Of a stretch of 64,000 bases of DNA, positions 52,096-61,635 are shown in pieces (positions within the stretch are counted from its first letter, which is position 1; each line of letters starts with the position of its first letter). The notes under the pieces were generated by a model. The model did not search any database, had not been told where the DNA came from, and saw only the letters and a list, made by a program, of their open reading frames with translations. Source of the DNA: Acidobacteria bacterium 28-1 (GTDB lineage Bacteria > Acidobacteriota > Blastocatellia > Pyrinomonadales > Pyrinomonadaceae); NCBI GenBank assembly GCA_002050365.1, contig MWYZ01000038.1, positions 1 to 64,000 of the forward strand, read 5' to 3'. The translations under genes were made by a program, and so were the position numbers.

Positions 52096-52102
52096 GGAAA
52101 AT

Positions 52103-52123
52103 GTCTTCTGTTTTCTGTCTTCT
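52103..52123. repeat. Heptamer array after the DUF1501 gene
   Basis: Three units GTCTTCT, GTTTTCT, GTCTTCT end 3 bp before the DUF1501 stop codon. No inverted partner is present. Confidence 0.65.
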
Positions 52124-52126
52124 GCC

Positions 52127-53542
52127 TTACACCATAAATCCCAAATCCGAACCGCTAAAACTATTAATATTTGGGAAGACGAGCGGAATGTCGTTTTGGG
52201 AAAGCCCGAACCAACGCGCTAACGTGGCGGCATATTGTTCGACCGACACTGACGGAATCAACCTGCCGCGTGTTTCGGCATCGTCGGGTCCGGCGTTGAC
52301 TAAAGTCGGAAAAATTGTTCCGTTAGCCGTCGGTCTGCCGTAGAAATTTCCGCCGAGAACCGAGCCGCCCAACACGAGATGATGTCCGCCCCAAGCGTGG
52401 TCTGTGCCAACGCCCGAACCCGAACCCGACGGGTTTAGCGTCCGGTTAAAATCGCTCATCGTAAAAGTCGTTACGTCCGCCGAAATTCCTTGCGCCACCG
52501 TTTCATCGTAAAACGCCTTCAACGCTTGGCTAACTTGCGTCCATAAACTCGCGTGATTCGTCAACTGATTGCCGTGCGTGTCGAAACCGCCTAGTTGGAC
52601 GTAGAAAACTTGACGGCTCATATTCAGTTGAGAGCGAAACTTCATCAATTTTGCCACTTGCTGGAGCTGATTGCCGAGTGAGGTATTCGGAAATGTCACG
52701 GTCAATGCCGGGTCGCTGCTCAGTTGCTGGCTGACGTTGATTGCCTGCTGCGTTAAAGTGCTGGCAGCTTGCGTCAACGTATAATTCAAATCGGCTTGCC
52801 GGATATTGTTCATCGCCGTGCGCCGTGCAAAATCATCGGTTGCCGTGCCGAATCCGTTCAAAGTCAAAAGTTGATTGAGCGGTGTCGGCGCGGGCGCGAC
52901 GATGAGCGGCGTTGAATTATTGCCGACGGCAAAAACATTTGCGCCGCTCGACAATTGGCTAATCATCGGGATCGCCGCGCCGCCGTTCTGATTTGCCGTG
53001 CGGTCTGAAAGCCGTCCGCCCCAGCCGGTCGGCGAACTGTAGTTGGAAATCGCGGTTTTAAATTGTTCGACTTGGTTTGTGTGCGAAAATAGCTGCATCG
53101 GACGCGCCGCGCCGGATTGATATTGCGCTCTGGTGAGCGTCTGCATTAACGTTCCAACGTTACAGACGACGGCAAGTTTATTTTGTCCCCAAAGCGTGTG
53201 CAAATCGGTCATACTCGGATGAAAACCGTAAGTCTGACCGCTCAAAGAAGCGGGTGAAATTGAAAGCAGACTGCTGCGGGCAATTGCCAAACCTTGCGAT
53301 TGCCGCGCCGCCGCATATTGCCCGTAACCCGCGTCGTAATTCGGAATAACCGTATTGTTGCTGTCATTACCGCCCGCCAGAAAAACGCAGACGAGAGCTT
53401 TGTAATTGCCGCCGCTCGCGTTATCAGTTTCCTTATCCTGCGCGAGCGCGTTGATTAAACCGAAATGACGCATCTGCGTCGCCAATGCCGCCATACTCAA
53501 AGCCCGGCAGGATGTTTTTAAGAATTCTCTTCTATCTTTCAT
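52127..53542 (-). CDS. DUF1501 family protein, Tat-exported
   Basis: This 471-aa protein starts MKDRREFLKTSCRALSMAAL, a twin-arginine signal, and continues with the DUF1501 (sulfatase-like fold) core: ALVCVFLAGGNDSNNTVIPN, QLGGFDTHGNQLTNHASLW, VTTFTMSDFNRTLNPSGSG, GTDHAWGGHHLVLGG. ATG 53542 was chosen over a TTG five codons upstream. DUF1501 genes commonly lie next to DUF1800 genes and probably act with them outside the cytoplasm. Here a VCBS gene separates the two. Confidence 0.88.
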   Translation of the reverse strand: MKDRREFLKTSCRALSMAALATQMRHFGLINALAQDKETDNASGGNYKALVCVFLAGGNDSNNTVIPNYDAGYGQYAAARQSQGLAIARSSLLSISPASLSGQTYGFHPSMTDLHTLWGQNKLAVVCNVGTLMQTLTRAQYQSGAARPMQLFSHTNQVEQFKTAISNYSSPTGWGGRLSDRTANQNGGAAIPMISQLSSGANVFAVGNNSTPLIVAPAPTPLNQLLTLNGFGTATDDFARRTAMNNIRQADLNYTLTQAASTLTQQAINVSQQLSSDPALTVTFPNTSLGNQLQQVAKLMKFRSQLNMSRQVFYVQLGGFDTHGNQLTNHASLWTQVSQALKAFYDETVAQGISADVTTFTMSDFNRTLNPSGSGSGVGTDHAWGGHHLVLGGSVLGGNFYGRPTANGTIFPTLVNAGPDDAETRGRLIPSVSVEQYAATLARWFGLSQNDIPLVFPNINSFSGSDLGFMV

Positions 53543-53584
53543 AACTGTAATACTCAAAAAATTTGTTTTAATAAACTCCGATGC

Positions 53585-54544
53585 CTATCTATAGGGCATA
53601 TTCGGAACGGGAACGTCGTCCGGACTACCGAATTGGATACCGATTAAAGTTTCAAAATCAGCCCCTAAGATATACCAATATTGATTACTTGGACGATAGA
53701 CGGCGATGTTTGCACCGCCGATATTATCGTAATCTGCCGGAACGGGAATATCAGTTCCCGTTCCGAAGTTATACGCGCTGACGGTTTGGTATGTGTCAAA
53801 ATTGCTTTCCCAGATATACCAAGTGCCGGTACTCGGTCGAAACACAGCTAAATCTGTTATTCCGTCGTCATTATAATCTTCCGGGACTATACGGTCTCCA
53901 GTTGCGCCAAATCGGTAGACAGCGGGAACGTCGCCATCTTTTAACAAATACCAAGTGCCGTTAACCGGTCGATAAACAGCCAGATTGAGACCGCCTTGTA
54001 AAGTATAAAATCCCGGAACAGGTATATCTCCGCTTGTTCCCCAGAATTTAGTCGTTAGAGTGTTATTCGAACTATTAAGAATGAACCATGCGCCATTTCT
54101 AAACACGGCTATATCAGCTTTTTGGTCATTATCGTAGTCCATCGAAACAGGACGGTCAGTGCTGATGCCAAATTGAGTTGATTGAAATGTATTTCCGTAA
54201 TCGCCGGAAATATACCAAAAGGAATTACCGGGTCGCCAGACGGCAATATTACACACAGCCGGGTCAAGGTAAAATTGTGGAACAGGTATATCGCCGGCTG
54301 TTCCAAAGGTAAAAGATGCTTCTCTTTCTCTGGAACTAAAAAGTATTCGCCAGGTTCCGTTATTATATAAAGACAAGTCGGCTTTTTGGTCGCCGTCAAA
54401 ATCATATGGCGTCCGATTGGGAAAATTATTTTTTAAATCCGGTTGAGCAGATGACTCGCACAAATATACCTGAAACAACATTATCAACAGATAAATAGTC
54501 ATGTAAATTGCTTTAACCAACCGACGAGATTTACTATTTTTCAC
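53585..54544 (-). CDS. Secreted VCBS-repeat protein
   Basis: This 319-aa protein has a signal peptide (residues ~8-32, AIYMTIYLLIMLFQVYLCES) then six VCBS repeats (TPYDFDGDQKADLSLYNNGT, DYDNDQKADIAVFRNGAWF, DYNDDGITDLAVFRPSTGTW). Its Asp loops are more diverged than those of the other two VCBS proteins. The start is GTG. It lies between DUF1501 and DUF1800 genes on the same strand with short gaps, so all three may be co-transcribed. Confidence 0.82.
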   Translation of the reverse strand: MKNSKSRRLVKAIYMTIYLLIMLFQVYLCESSAQPDLKNNFPNRTPYDFDGDQKADLSLYNNGTWRILFSSREREASFTFGTAGDIPVPQFYLDPAVCNIAVWRPGNSFWYISGDYGNTFQSTQFGISTDRPVSMDYDNDQKADIAVFRNGAWFILNSSNNTLTTKFWGTSGDIPVPGFYTLQGGLNLAVYRPVNGTWYLLKDGDVPAVYRFGATGDRIVPEDYNDDGITDLAVFRPSTGTWYIWESNFDTYQTVSAYNFGTGTDIPVPADYDNIGGANIAVYRPSNQYWYILGADFETLIGIQFGSPDDVPVPNMPYR

Positions 54545-54588
54545 ATATTCTCCCCGAATATAAATTCCGTTTGTCTTTGTACAAAAAA

Positions 54589-56802
54589 TTATCTCAACAC
54601 TTGGTATTGTGACGAAGTAGTAATCAAATAAATCACCGTTTGCGTTCGCCGGAGCGGATTATTTGACGCAACGGCTTGGACGGCGGTTAAAATTTCGTTT
54701 CGGACGACGGGCGACATCGCGCCGTGCATCAATTCCCGGTTGAGCGTGTCAACCAGTAATGTTCCGGTTAAATCGGACTGTGCCAAAGTCAGGTAGCGAG
54801 TCAGATTAACTCTCGTTCCGCAAGGGATTTGATTCTGAGTTATTGTCTGATTCTGAATTATCGTAATGCCGGTTGCTCCGTTCGTTCCGGGTCCAAACAT
54901 TTGATGAATAAAATTCGGGCGTTTTAAAGCCGTGCCGGTTGTCAAAATAGCAAATTCCGGCGCGAACAAATTAGTGTTCGGCAAAGTATAATCGAGCGAG
55001 TAATAATTAAACACCGACGGCGGATTAAAAACGTCCTGGTCAAGCGCAATTGTCACACCGTTGATAACGCCGTCGCTCAATCCGTTACAATTTGCTGGCG
55101 CACCAATGTTTGCTGTTGGTGAAAACGGACGCAAAACATTTGTCACAAACAACACCGGCTCTTTCAAATGTCCGTAGTCGGGATCGCTTTTGTTGTTGCC
55201 GCGGGCTTCCGGATCAAGCAGAATTGCGCGAATGACTCGTCCCAGATTGCCGCGGTCAATACCGCCGCCCAATTGGTCGTTAAAAACGTCGGCGACTCGT
55301 TTAACATAGGCTGAGGTCGGATTGCTGGTAACGAATTGCTGAATTAAAAGTTTACTGATAAAAGGCGCAACATTCGGATGATAAAAGATATTATCCAACG
55401 CCGCTTCAAAATCCTGCTCGCCGGTCTGTCCGGCGGGAATCGTCGAAACTGCTCCCGGATAACTCAAAATCTGTTTCGCCGTTTGATCGTGATTCGCCGC
55501 TCTAAGCAGCATCGGGTCTTTAAAGTTAGGCGTTCCCTGAGTCCGATTCGGACAAACTGCCGTATCTTCACAAAAACTCCAGCCGGTGAAAACTTTGGTA
55601 AAACCGTTGACGGTTGCCTGATCGTAAGTCGGAATGCGATTGCCCTGCGAATCGAGCATCGGGGTTCCGTCCGGGTTGAGCATATCCAGACCGATGCTGA
55701 ATAATTGCAAAATTTCGCGGGCATAATTTTCGTTCGGACTCTGGCGCGTGCTGATTGCCATATCCAGATAGTTGCCCATCGCCGGGTTTAATGTGATGTC
55801 TTTGAGCAAATCGCGATAATTGCCGAAAGCGTGCCGGTCGAGGACTTGCAAATACGGAAGCATACGGCTCGGCTGAACGGTTTCGCGTCCCGACACGACG
55901 AAGATCTGGTGCAACGCCCACGCTGCGCGTCGCCGCAACTGCTGGTCTTCGCCGTAGAGAGCTTCGCGGAAAAACCAATTCTGGAGCGGGTACATCGAGT
56001 AATTGTCGCGTTGACAAATCACGTCGCACGTGCTCGGAATAGCCACCGGTTGAAGCTGCAAATTCGGGTAAGGAAACGTTGAAAAACGCAATCCATTATT
56101 GGCATCACGCTTTTGTTCCATCTGTTGAAAAATCCAGGTCGAATAGCTTGTGCGCCGCAGTTGATTTTCGAGCGTCGCATTCGGTCCGAACGTCGCTTGC
56201 TCCATAAACCGCACGCGGTCGCCCGTAAATGGCAAGCCGACCGAATCAATCTGCTCAATACGCGGCGGTCTGTCAGGCATCGGAGTCGGTTGTGCGCCCT
56301 CGTCGTCTTTAAGTCCGTCGCCTTCGTGTCCGATGGCGACGCGCACCCGATTACTCGCCATACCGCGCCAGTTGACGCGAAGCAAAACATCGCCCACATC
56401 GCCCATTCCGCTGTGCAGTTTTAAGGTCAAAGCATAAACCCATTTGCGCTCGGCGGTTGGCGCGAGCGAAACGATTTGGAGCGGATAGCGATAATGTCGT
56501 CCGTCTTCCGCGTCGGCGCGAAAAGCGGTCATGCCTTCGTCGGACAATAATTCGATGTTGGTAATGAAAACAGTAATGCGCGTTTTCGCGCCCGGCTGGA
56601 AAACGTGAGTGGTTGAATTGAGTCCTTGCCTCATCGAAACGGCGGTCAAAGCCCGCGTCGAATTCGCTTGGCTGATAACAATCGGGGCGGCATCAATGTT
56701 TTCTTCAGCCAAAACTGTCGAAACGCTTAAAGCCAAACAAAACAAACCGCCGAGCAGCACTAACGAGCGCAAGCGGGGGCGATTATTGAATTCAGACGAC
56801 AT
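54589..56802 (-). CDS. DUF1800 family protein, secreted
   Basis: This 737-aa protein has a signal peptide (residues ~14-32), an N-terminal ~150-residue beta domain, then the DUF1800 core from ~residue 205: RFMEQATFGPNATLENQL, RRAAWALHQIFVVSGRE, NYLDMAISTRQSPNENYARE, LFSIGLDMLNPDGTPML, TKVFTGWSFC. DUF1800 proteins have unknown function and nearly always come with DUF1501. A GGAGGAGGAAC site precedes the ATG. It is the first gene of the block. Confidence 0.88.
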   Translation of the reverse strand: MSSEFNNRPRLRSLVLLGGLFCLALSVSTVLAEENIDAAPIVISQANSTRALTAVSMRQGLNSTTHVFQPGAKTRITVFITNIELLSDEGMTAFRADAEDGRHYRYPLQIVSLAPTAERKWVYALTLKLHSGMGDVGDVLLRVNWRGMASNRVRVAIGHEGDGLKDDEGAQPTPMPDRPPRIEQIDSVGLPFTGDRVRFMEQATFGPNATLENQLRRTSYSTWIFQQMEQKRDANNGLRFSTFPYPNLQLQPVAIPSTCDVICQRDNYSMYPLQNWFFREALYGEDQQLRRRAAWALHQIFVVSGRETVQPSRMLPYLQVLDRHAFGNYRDLLKDITLNPAMGNYLDMAISTRQSPNENYAREILQLFSIGLDMLNPDGTPMLDSQGNRIPTYDQATVNGFTKVFTGWSFCEDTAVCPNRTQGTPNFKDPMLLRAANHDQTAKQILSYPGAVSTIPAGQTGEQDFEAALDNIFYHPNVAPFISKLLIQQFVTSNPTSAYVKRVADVFNDQLGGGIDRGNLGRVIRAILLDPEARGNNKSDPDYGHLKEPVLFVTNVLRPFSPTANIGAPANCNGLSDGVINGVTIALDQDVFNPPSVFNYYSLDYTLPNTNLFAPEFAILTTGTALKRPNFIHQMFGPGTNGATGITIIQNQTITQNQIPCGTRVNLTRYLTLAQSDLTGTLLVDTLNRELMHGAMSPVVRNEILTAVQAVASNNPLRRTQTVIYLITTSSQYQVLR

Positions 56803-57351
56803 TTAAAGTTCCTCCTCCTAAAATTTACATTTTGAACGACATCGTAAATTTGAGAACCGGTTAATTTTGTTTTACGCTTTGAAACGATTTACTACAGACA
56901 TTTCCGAATGAATAGTCAAAAATAGCATCAAAAAATCGTCGGCGAACGTGACCTTACAATCACAAATGTAAGAAAAAAATTCTAATGAGATATGCCGATT
57001 TGATATTAAAATAGTATAATAGAAGTAATTTTTATAACTCTTTTTTAAAAAAAAAGCAAATTTTTTCGATAAAAGTCTTGACCAAATTAAAAAAAAGGGA
57101 TAATAATTCTCCGATAACACTTTTTTTAATTTACATTTATGCCAATCTAATTTGATGTTTGTCGCACCTCAAGCGTAAGTAGTCTACCAAAATTAAGAGA
57201 AGGTTTAGAGTCTAAACTTTAGTTTGCCTTCACTCAATAGAAAATATGATAAATCGCCGACTCTGAACTTTATTATTGAATTTTTAGCCAAACTTAATTT
57301 TGCTCGCTTACTTAATTTCGAGCATTTGTAATTGGTTTTAAGGGAAAGTCA
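56803..57351. other. Divergent non-coding region
   Basis: This 549-bp very AT-rich stretch lies between the DUF1800 gene and the large surface-protein gene. It should hold both promoters. I see no RNA gene or clear terminator. Confidence 0.4.
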
Positions 57352-60300
57352 ATGAAAAAAAAATCTCCTACCGTTTTCGTTCGCAGTCCGAACATATTTG
57401 TGTTGTGTTTCGCATTTTTAATTGCGCTCGGTTTGCTTGCCGCCCAGTTTCGTCCAGTTGCGGTCAACGCACAGCCGGACGAAGCGAGTCCGACGAGCGT
57501 TCAATTCAACGAAAACTTTGACGGCGTAACTGCGCCGCAGCTTCCTATTGGCTGGACGACTGCTGTAACCGGAACAACTGCGCTGCCATTTGCTACCGTA
57601 ACAAACCGACCGGATACGCCGCCGAACTCGGTTTATACAAACGACCCGGCTATTATCAGCAGTTCCGAAATCGTGTCGCCATCCGTCAGAATCGGCAGCA
57701 ATTTGCCCAAACTAATTTTCCGCCACGCCTTCAACACTGAAAGCGGATTTGACGGCGGAGTTTTGGAAATAAAAATCGGAAATGGTAATTTTCAAGATAT
57801 TCTCGCGGCGGGCGGTAGTTTTCAAACGGGTGCTTACCGTGTTGAGCCTCTCAGGAGTGATTTTGAAAATCCGCTTGGCGGGCGGCGTGCTTGGACCGGA
57901 TTAAGCGCCGGAAGCGTTGCAAACCCGACTTTCATTACAACCGAGATTAATCTCCCGGTTGCCGCTTATCGTCAATTGGTGCAATTTCGCTGGCGACACG
58001 GCTCGGACAGAGTCTTTGCGGCTGAGGGAGTGAGTGGTTGGTGGATTGACACAATTCAAGTAACAAACGATATTTCCGGCGAGAATAACAACGCGATTAC
58101 AATTCCGTTTACCGGTTTGACTTCGCCTTATCCTTCGGAAATAAACATCGCCAATCTGGACGGATTGGTCAAGGGCGTTCAAGTCAATTTAAAAAACTTC
58201 AATCATACGTCGCCCGATGATGTTGATTTAATGCTGGTCGCTCCGAACGGACGAAAAGTCATTCTGATGTCGGATGTCGGCGGAACAAATCCGGTCAGCA
58301 ATCTTAATTTGTCTTTCGATGACACGGCAACCGCTTCGCTGCCTGACGACGACGCGATTGTTGACGGCAGCTATAAACCGACGAACTTTGAGCCGAACGA
58401 TGATTTTCCTTTACCCGCGCCGCAAGGCGAACCGACCGGCGCAATGCTCGCTGCTTTTAACGGCTCGAATCCCAACGGCGCGTGGAAGCTGTTTCTGGTT
58501 GACGACGATTACGGAAATAATATCGCAAATGCCGGAAATATTTCCGGCGGCTGGAACATTGTCATCCAAACATCAACTAATTTAATCAACATTCCGACCA
58601 TCGGCGCGGCAGAACCGTATCCATCGCAAGTTACAATTAGCGGTTTGCAAGGCTCGGTAACAAAAGCCGTCGTAACCTTGAAAAATTTCAGTCATCTCGC
58701 GCCGGACGATGTTGATGTCCTGCTCGTCGCGCCGAACGGACGCAGAATCGTTTTGATGTCGGATGTCGGCGGCAATACGGAGGTCGGCGGGCTGAATTTG
58801 GTTTTCGATGATGCCGCCGCAAATTCACTACCTGATGATGAGCCGCTTGTTTCGGGAACCTATAAGCCGACGAATTTTGAAACAGATGATGTTTTTCCCG
58901 CACCTGCGCCGACCGGCGCACCGACGGCAACAACACTTGACGCTCTTAACGGTTCGCCCGCCAACGGCGTTTGGAAACTTTACGTCGTGGACGATAACGG
59001 CGAAAACTTTGGAAGCGTGGCGGAGGGTTTTAGCCTTGATTTAACGACTTCGACTTCTGCCTGCGCGTTCACGATTACACCGACCGGACAGGGTTTTCCA
59101 ATAACCGGCGGAACGGGCAGTTTTACCGTTAATATGCCGTCGGGCTGTCCGTGGACAGCTTCGACTAATTCGAATTTTGTCAACATCACTTCGGGCGCCA
59201 GCGGCGAAGGCATCGGCACAATCAATTTTACCGTCCAGCCGAATATGATTGGCGGACGCACCGGTTCGATAGTCGTAACGAACGGCGTTTTCTCGCAGAC
59301 ATTTTTGATTCAGCAGCCGTCGGGCTGTCCGTTCGCTTTGGGAAATAGCGTGCAGAATGTTTCCGCGAGCGGCGGAACGGGGACAATTTCCGTTACCGCC
59401 GGTGCGGCGTGCGTTTATCAAGCGGCGAGCAACGTCCCTTGGATTCAAATCACGAGCGCATCGCAAACCGGCAACGGCACGGTAACTTTCACCGTTTTGC
59501 CGAACCCGACGACGGTTTTGCGGAGCGGCACAATCACCATCGGAGCAAGAACCTTCACCGTAAATCAAGCGGCTGGCTCAAACGCGCGGCGATTCGATTT
59601 TGACGGCGACGGCAAAGCCGACGTTTCCATATTCCGTCCGTCAAACGGCACTTGGTATATTTTGAACAGCCAAAACAATGCTTTGTCGGCGGCGCAATTC
59701 GGCATCTCCACCGACAAACTTGTTCCGGCTGATTACGACGGCGACGGACGAACCGACTTTGCCGTTTTCCGCAACGGAACTTGGTATTTGCTCAGAAGTA
59801 ATTTAGGTTTCACGGCAGTGGAGTTCGGCGCGGCAAGCGATGTTCCCGTCGCAGGCGATTACGACGGCGACGGTAAAGCCGACATTGCCGTGTGGCGACC
59901 GGCGGACGGAAATTGGTACGTCATTCGGAGCAGTAACAACAATTTGCAAGCGACAATTTTCGGCGCGGTGACTGACAAACCTGTTCCCTCTGATTACGAC
60001 GGCGACGGCAAAACGGACATCGCGGTTTATCGCGGGGGCGCAAACGCGACTTGGTTTGCCTTACAAAGCGGTAATAATTCGGTTGTCAACCGCCCGTTCG
60101 GAACGAGCGGCGATATTGCCGTTCCCGCCGATTTTGACGGTGACGGGCGCGACGATTTTGCGGTTTTCCGTCCGTCGAACGGCACTTGGTATTTTGTTTC
60201 AAACGATCAAACAGGCAATTTCGGCGCAAGACAATTCGGCGCGGCGGGCGACATTCCGGCGGCGGCTGATTACAACGGCGACGGACGCGCCGACATCGCT

Positions 60301-60414
60301 GTGTTTCGTTCGGGAATCTGGTATATTTTGCTGCTCGGCAGTGAAATCGTCCGCTCGGAACAATTTGGTTTAGCAAGTGATGCGCCAGTTCCGGCGGCTT
60401 ACAACCGGCAGTAA
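57352..60414 (+). CDS. Large secreted protein: P-domains, BACON domains and VCBS repeats
   Basis: This 1020-aa protein has a signal peptide (residues ~12-38, VLCFAFLIALGLLAAQF). In order it holds a beta-sandwich (residues ~45-240), two proprotein-convertase P-domain-like units (~245-400 and ~410-570, each with NFNHTSPDDVDLMLVAPNGR-type text), two BACON-like domains (~575-745, GCPWTASTNSNFVNITSGAS and VPWIQITSASQTGNGTVTF) and six VCBS repeats (DYDGDGKADIAVWRPADGNW). BACON and VCBS domains suggest carbohydrate or mucin binding and surface display. There is no enzyme domain. AAGGGAAAG precedes the ATG. Confidence 0.87.
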   Translation: MKKKSPTVFVRSPNIFVLCFAFLIALGLLAAQFRPVAVNAQPDEASPTSVQFNENFDGVTAPQLPIGWTTAVTGTTALPFATVTNRPDTPPNSVYTNDPAIISSSEIVSPSVRIGSNLPKLIFRHAFNTESGFDGGVLEIKIGNGNFQDILAAGGSFQTGAYRVEPLRSDFENPLGGRRAWTGLSAGSVANPTFITTEINLPVAAYRQLVQFRWRHGSDRVFAAEGVSGWWIDTIQVTNDISGENNNAITIPFTGLTSPYPSEINIANLDGLVKGVQVNLKNFNHTSPDDVDLMLVAPNGRKVILMSDVGGTNPVSNLNLSFDDTATASLPDDDAIVDGSYKPTNFEPNDDFPLPAPQGEPTGAMLAAFNGSNPNGAWKLFLVDDDYGNNIANAGNISGGWNIVIQTSTNLINIPTIGAAEPYPSQVTISGLQGSVTKAVVTLKNFSHLAPDDVDVLLVAPNGRRIVLMSDVGGNTEVGGLNLVFDDAAANSLPDDEPLVSGTYKPTNFETDDVFPAPAPTGAPTATTLDALNGSPANGVWKLYVVDDNGENFGSVAEGFSLDLTTSTSACAFTITPTGQGFPITGGTGSFTVNMPSGCPWTASTNSNFVNITSGASGEGIGTINFTVQPNMIGGRTGSIVVTNGVFSQTFLIQQPSGCPFALGNSVQNVSASGGTGTISVTAGAACVYQAASNVPWIQITSASQTGNGTVTFTVLPNPTTVLRSGTITIGARTFTVNQAAGSNARRFDFDGDGKADVSIFRPSNGTWYILNSQNNALSAAQFGISTDKLVPADYDGDGRTDFAVFRNGTWYLLRSNLGFTAVEFGAASDVPVAGDYDGDGKADIAVWRPADGNWYVIRSSNNNLQATIFGAVTDKPVPSDYDGDGKTDIAVYRGGANATWFALQSGNNSVVNRPFGTSGDIAVPADFDGDGRDDFAVFRPSNGTWYFVSNDQTGNFGARQFGAAGDIPAAADYNGDGRADIAVFRSGIWYILLLGSEIVRSEQFGLASDAPVPAAYNRQ

Positions 60415-60430
60415 TTTGGTATGAAGAAAT

Positions 60431-60514
60431 TAACAGGATAAACGAGATAAACAGGATAGAAAATTTAGTAGCAAAATTCTTTTCTTAATTCTGTAAGTCC
60501 TGTCTATCCTGTTA
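60431..60514. terminator. Hairpin between the surface-protein gene and mrp
   Basis: TAACAGGATA (60431-60440) pairs with TATCCTGTTA (60505-60514). A second copy AACAGGATAG (60450-60459) can pair with the same arm. The convergent genes on each side suggest a shared terminator. Confidence 0.5.
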
Positions 60515-60528
60515 CATTTTGCGTTGAG

Positions 60529-61617
60529 CTATTTTGCCCGCGACATAATCACGAGTTCCGGTTTCATCGCTTCGATGGAAATTTGCCTGGCTACTTCTTC
60601 AGCAACGGTGCGAAACGCTTTTGATTGCGGCGAATCGGGATTGGCAATGACAACGGGAACGCCCGCGTCTCCGCCTTCGCGCACTTCCATTCCAAGCGGA
60701 ACTTCGCCCAAAAGCCTTATGTTATATTCGTCGGCGAGTTGCTGTCCGCCGCCAGTCCCGAAAATAGCGTAGCGTTTGTCCGGCATATCGGGCGGCACGA
60801 AATACGACATATTTTCGATGACACCGAGAACCGGAATCGAAACCTGCTCAAACATTTTCAAAGCGCGACGCACGTCCGAGAGCGAAACCGCTTGTGGAGT
60901 CGTGACAAGAACCGCGCCTTGCACGGGAACGAGTTGCGCCAGAGATAATTGAACGTCGCCGGTTCCGGGCGGCATATCAACGATTAAATAATCGAGTTCG
61001 CCCCAATCAACATCAGTCAAAAATTGACGGACAACGCCGTGCAGCATCGGACCGCGCAGAATCATCGGTTTGTCGGGCGGAACGAGAACCGCCATCGAAA
61101 TGATTTTTACGCCGTGTGCTTCAAGCGGAATCAGTTGATTATTTGGGGAAACTTGCGGCTGAATTTGTCCGATGCCAAGCATCATCGGCACATTCGGACC
61201 GTAGACATCCGCGTCCATCAAACCGACTTTCGCGCCGTCCAAAGATAAAGAAACCGCGAGATTAACCGCAACGGTTGATTTGCCGACACCGCCTTTGCCG
61301 CTGGAAACGGCGATGATATTTCTCACTCCGGGAATAGCGACATTGTTTGCCACGCCGCGACCTTTCGGCACGTCCGCGTCCATCGTGACATTAACCGTTT
61401 CAACGCCTTCAATTGCGCCGACGAGTTTTCGGGCTTCTTCTTCAAATGCTTCTTTAACCGGACACGCCGGCGTCGTCAAAACAATCCGAAATGAAACGTC
61501 ACCGTCGTTTATCGTCAAATCTTTGACGAAGCCGAGCGTTACGATGTCTTTGTGTAGATCGGGGTCAACAATATGGCTTAAAGCCTCTAAAACACTTTGT
61601 TCTGATAGTTGATTCAT
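60529..61617 (-). CDS. mrp: Mrp/ApbC-type P-loop ATPase
   Basis: This 362-aa protein has an N-terminal DUF59/MIP18 domain (residues ~1-85, SHIVDPDLHKDIVTLGFVKD) and a deviant Walker A AVSSGKGGVGKSTVAVNLA, then LMDADVYGPNVPMML and VDMPPGTGDVQLSL. Mrp proteins carry Fe-S clusters to targets. The C-terminal CxxC seen in many Mrp proteins is absent: the equivalent segment reads ENMSYFVPPDMPDKRYAIF. Cyanobacterial-type Mrp proteins share this feature. Confidence 0.9.
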   Translation of the reverse strand: MNQLSEQSVLEALSHIVDPDLHKDIVTLGFVKDLTINDGDVSFRIVLTTPACPVKEAFEEEARKLVGAIEGVETVNVTMDADVPKGRGVANNVAIPGVRNIIAVSSGKGGVGKSTVAVNLAVSLSLDGAKVGLMDADVYGPNVPMMLGIGQIQPQVSPNNQLIPLEAHGVKIISMAVLVPPDKPMILRGPMLHGVVRQFLTDVDWGELDYLIVDMPPGTGDVQLSLAQLVPVQGAVLVTTPQAVSLSDVRRALKMFEQVSIPVLGVIENMSYFVPPDMPDKRYAIFGTGGGQQLADEYNIRLLGEVPLGMEVREGGDAGVPVVIANPDSPQSKAFRTVAEEVARQISIEAMKPELVIMSRAK

Positions 61618-61635
61618 AAAATTTAATTCTAAAAT

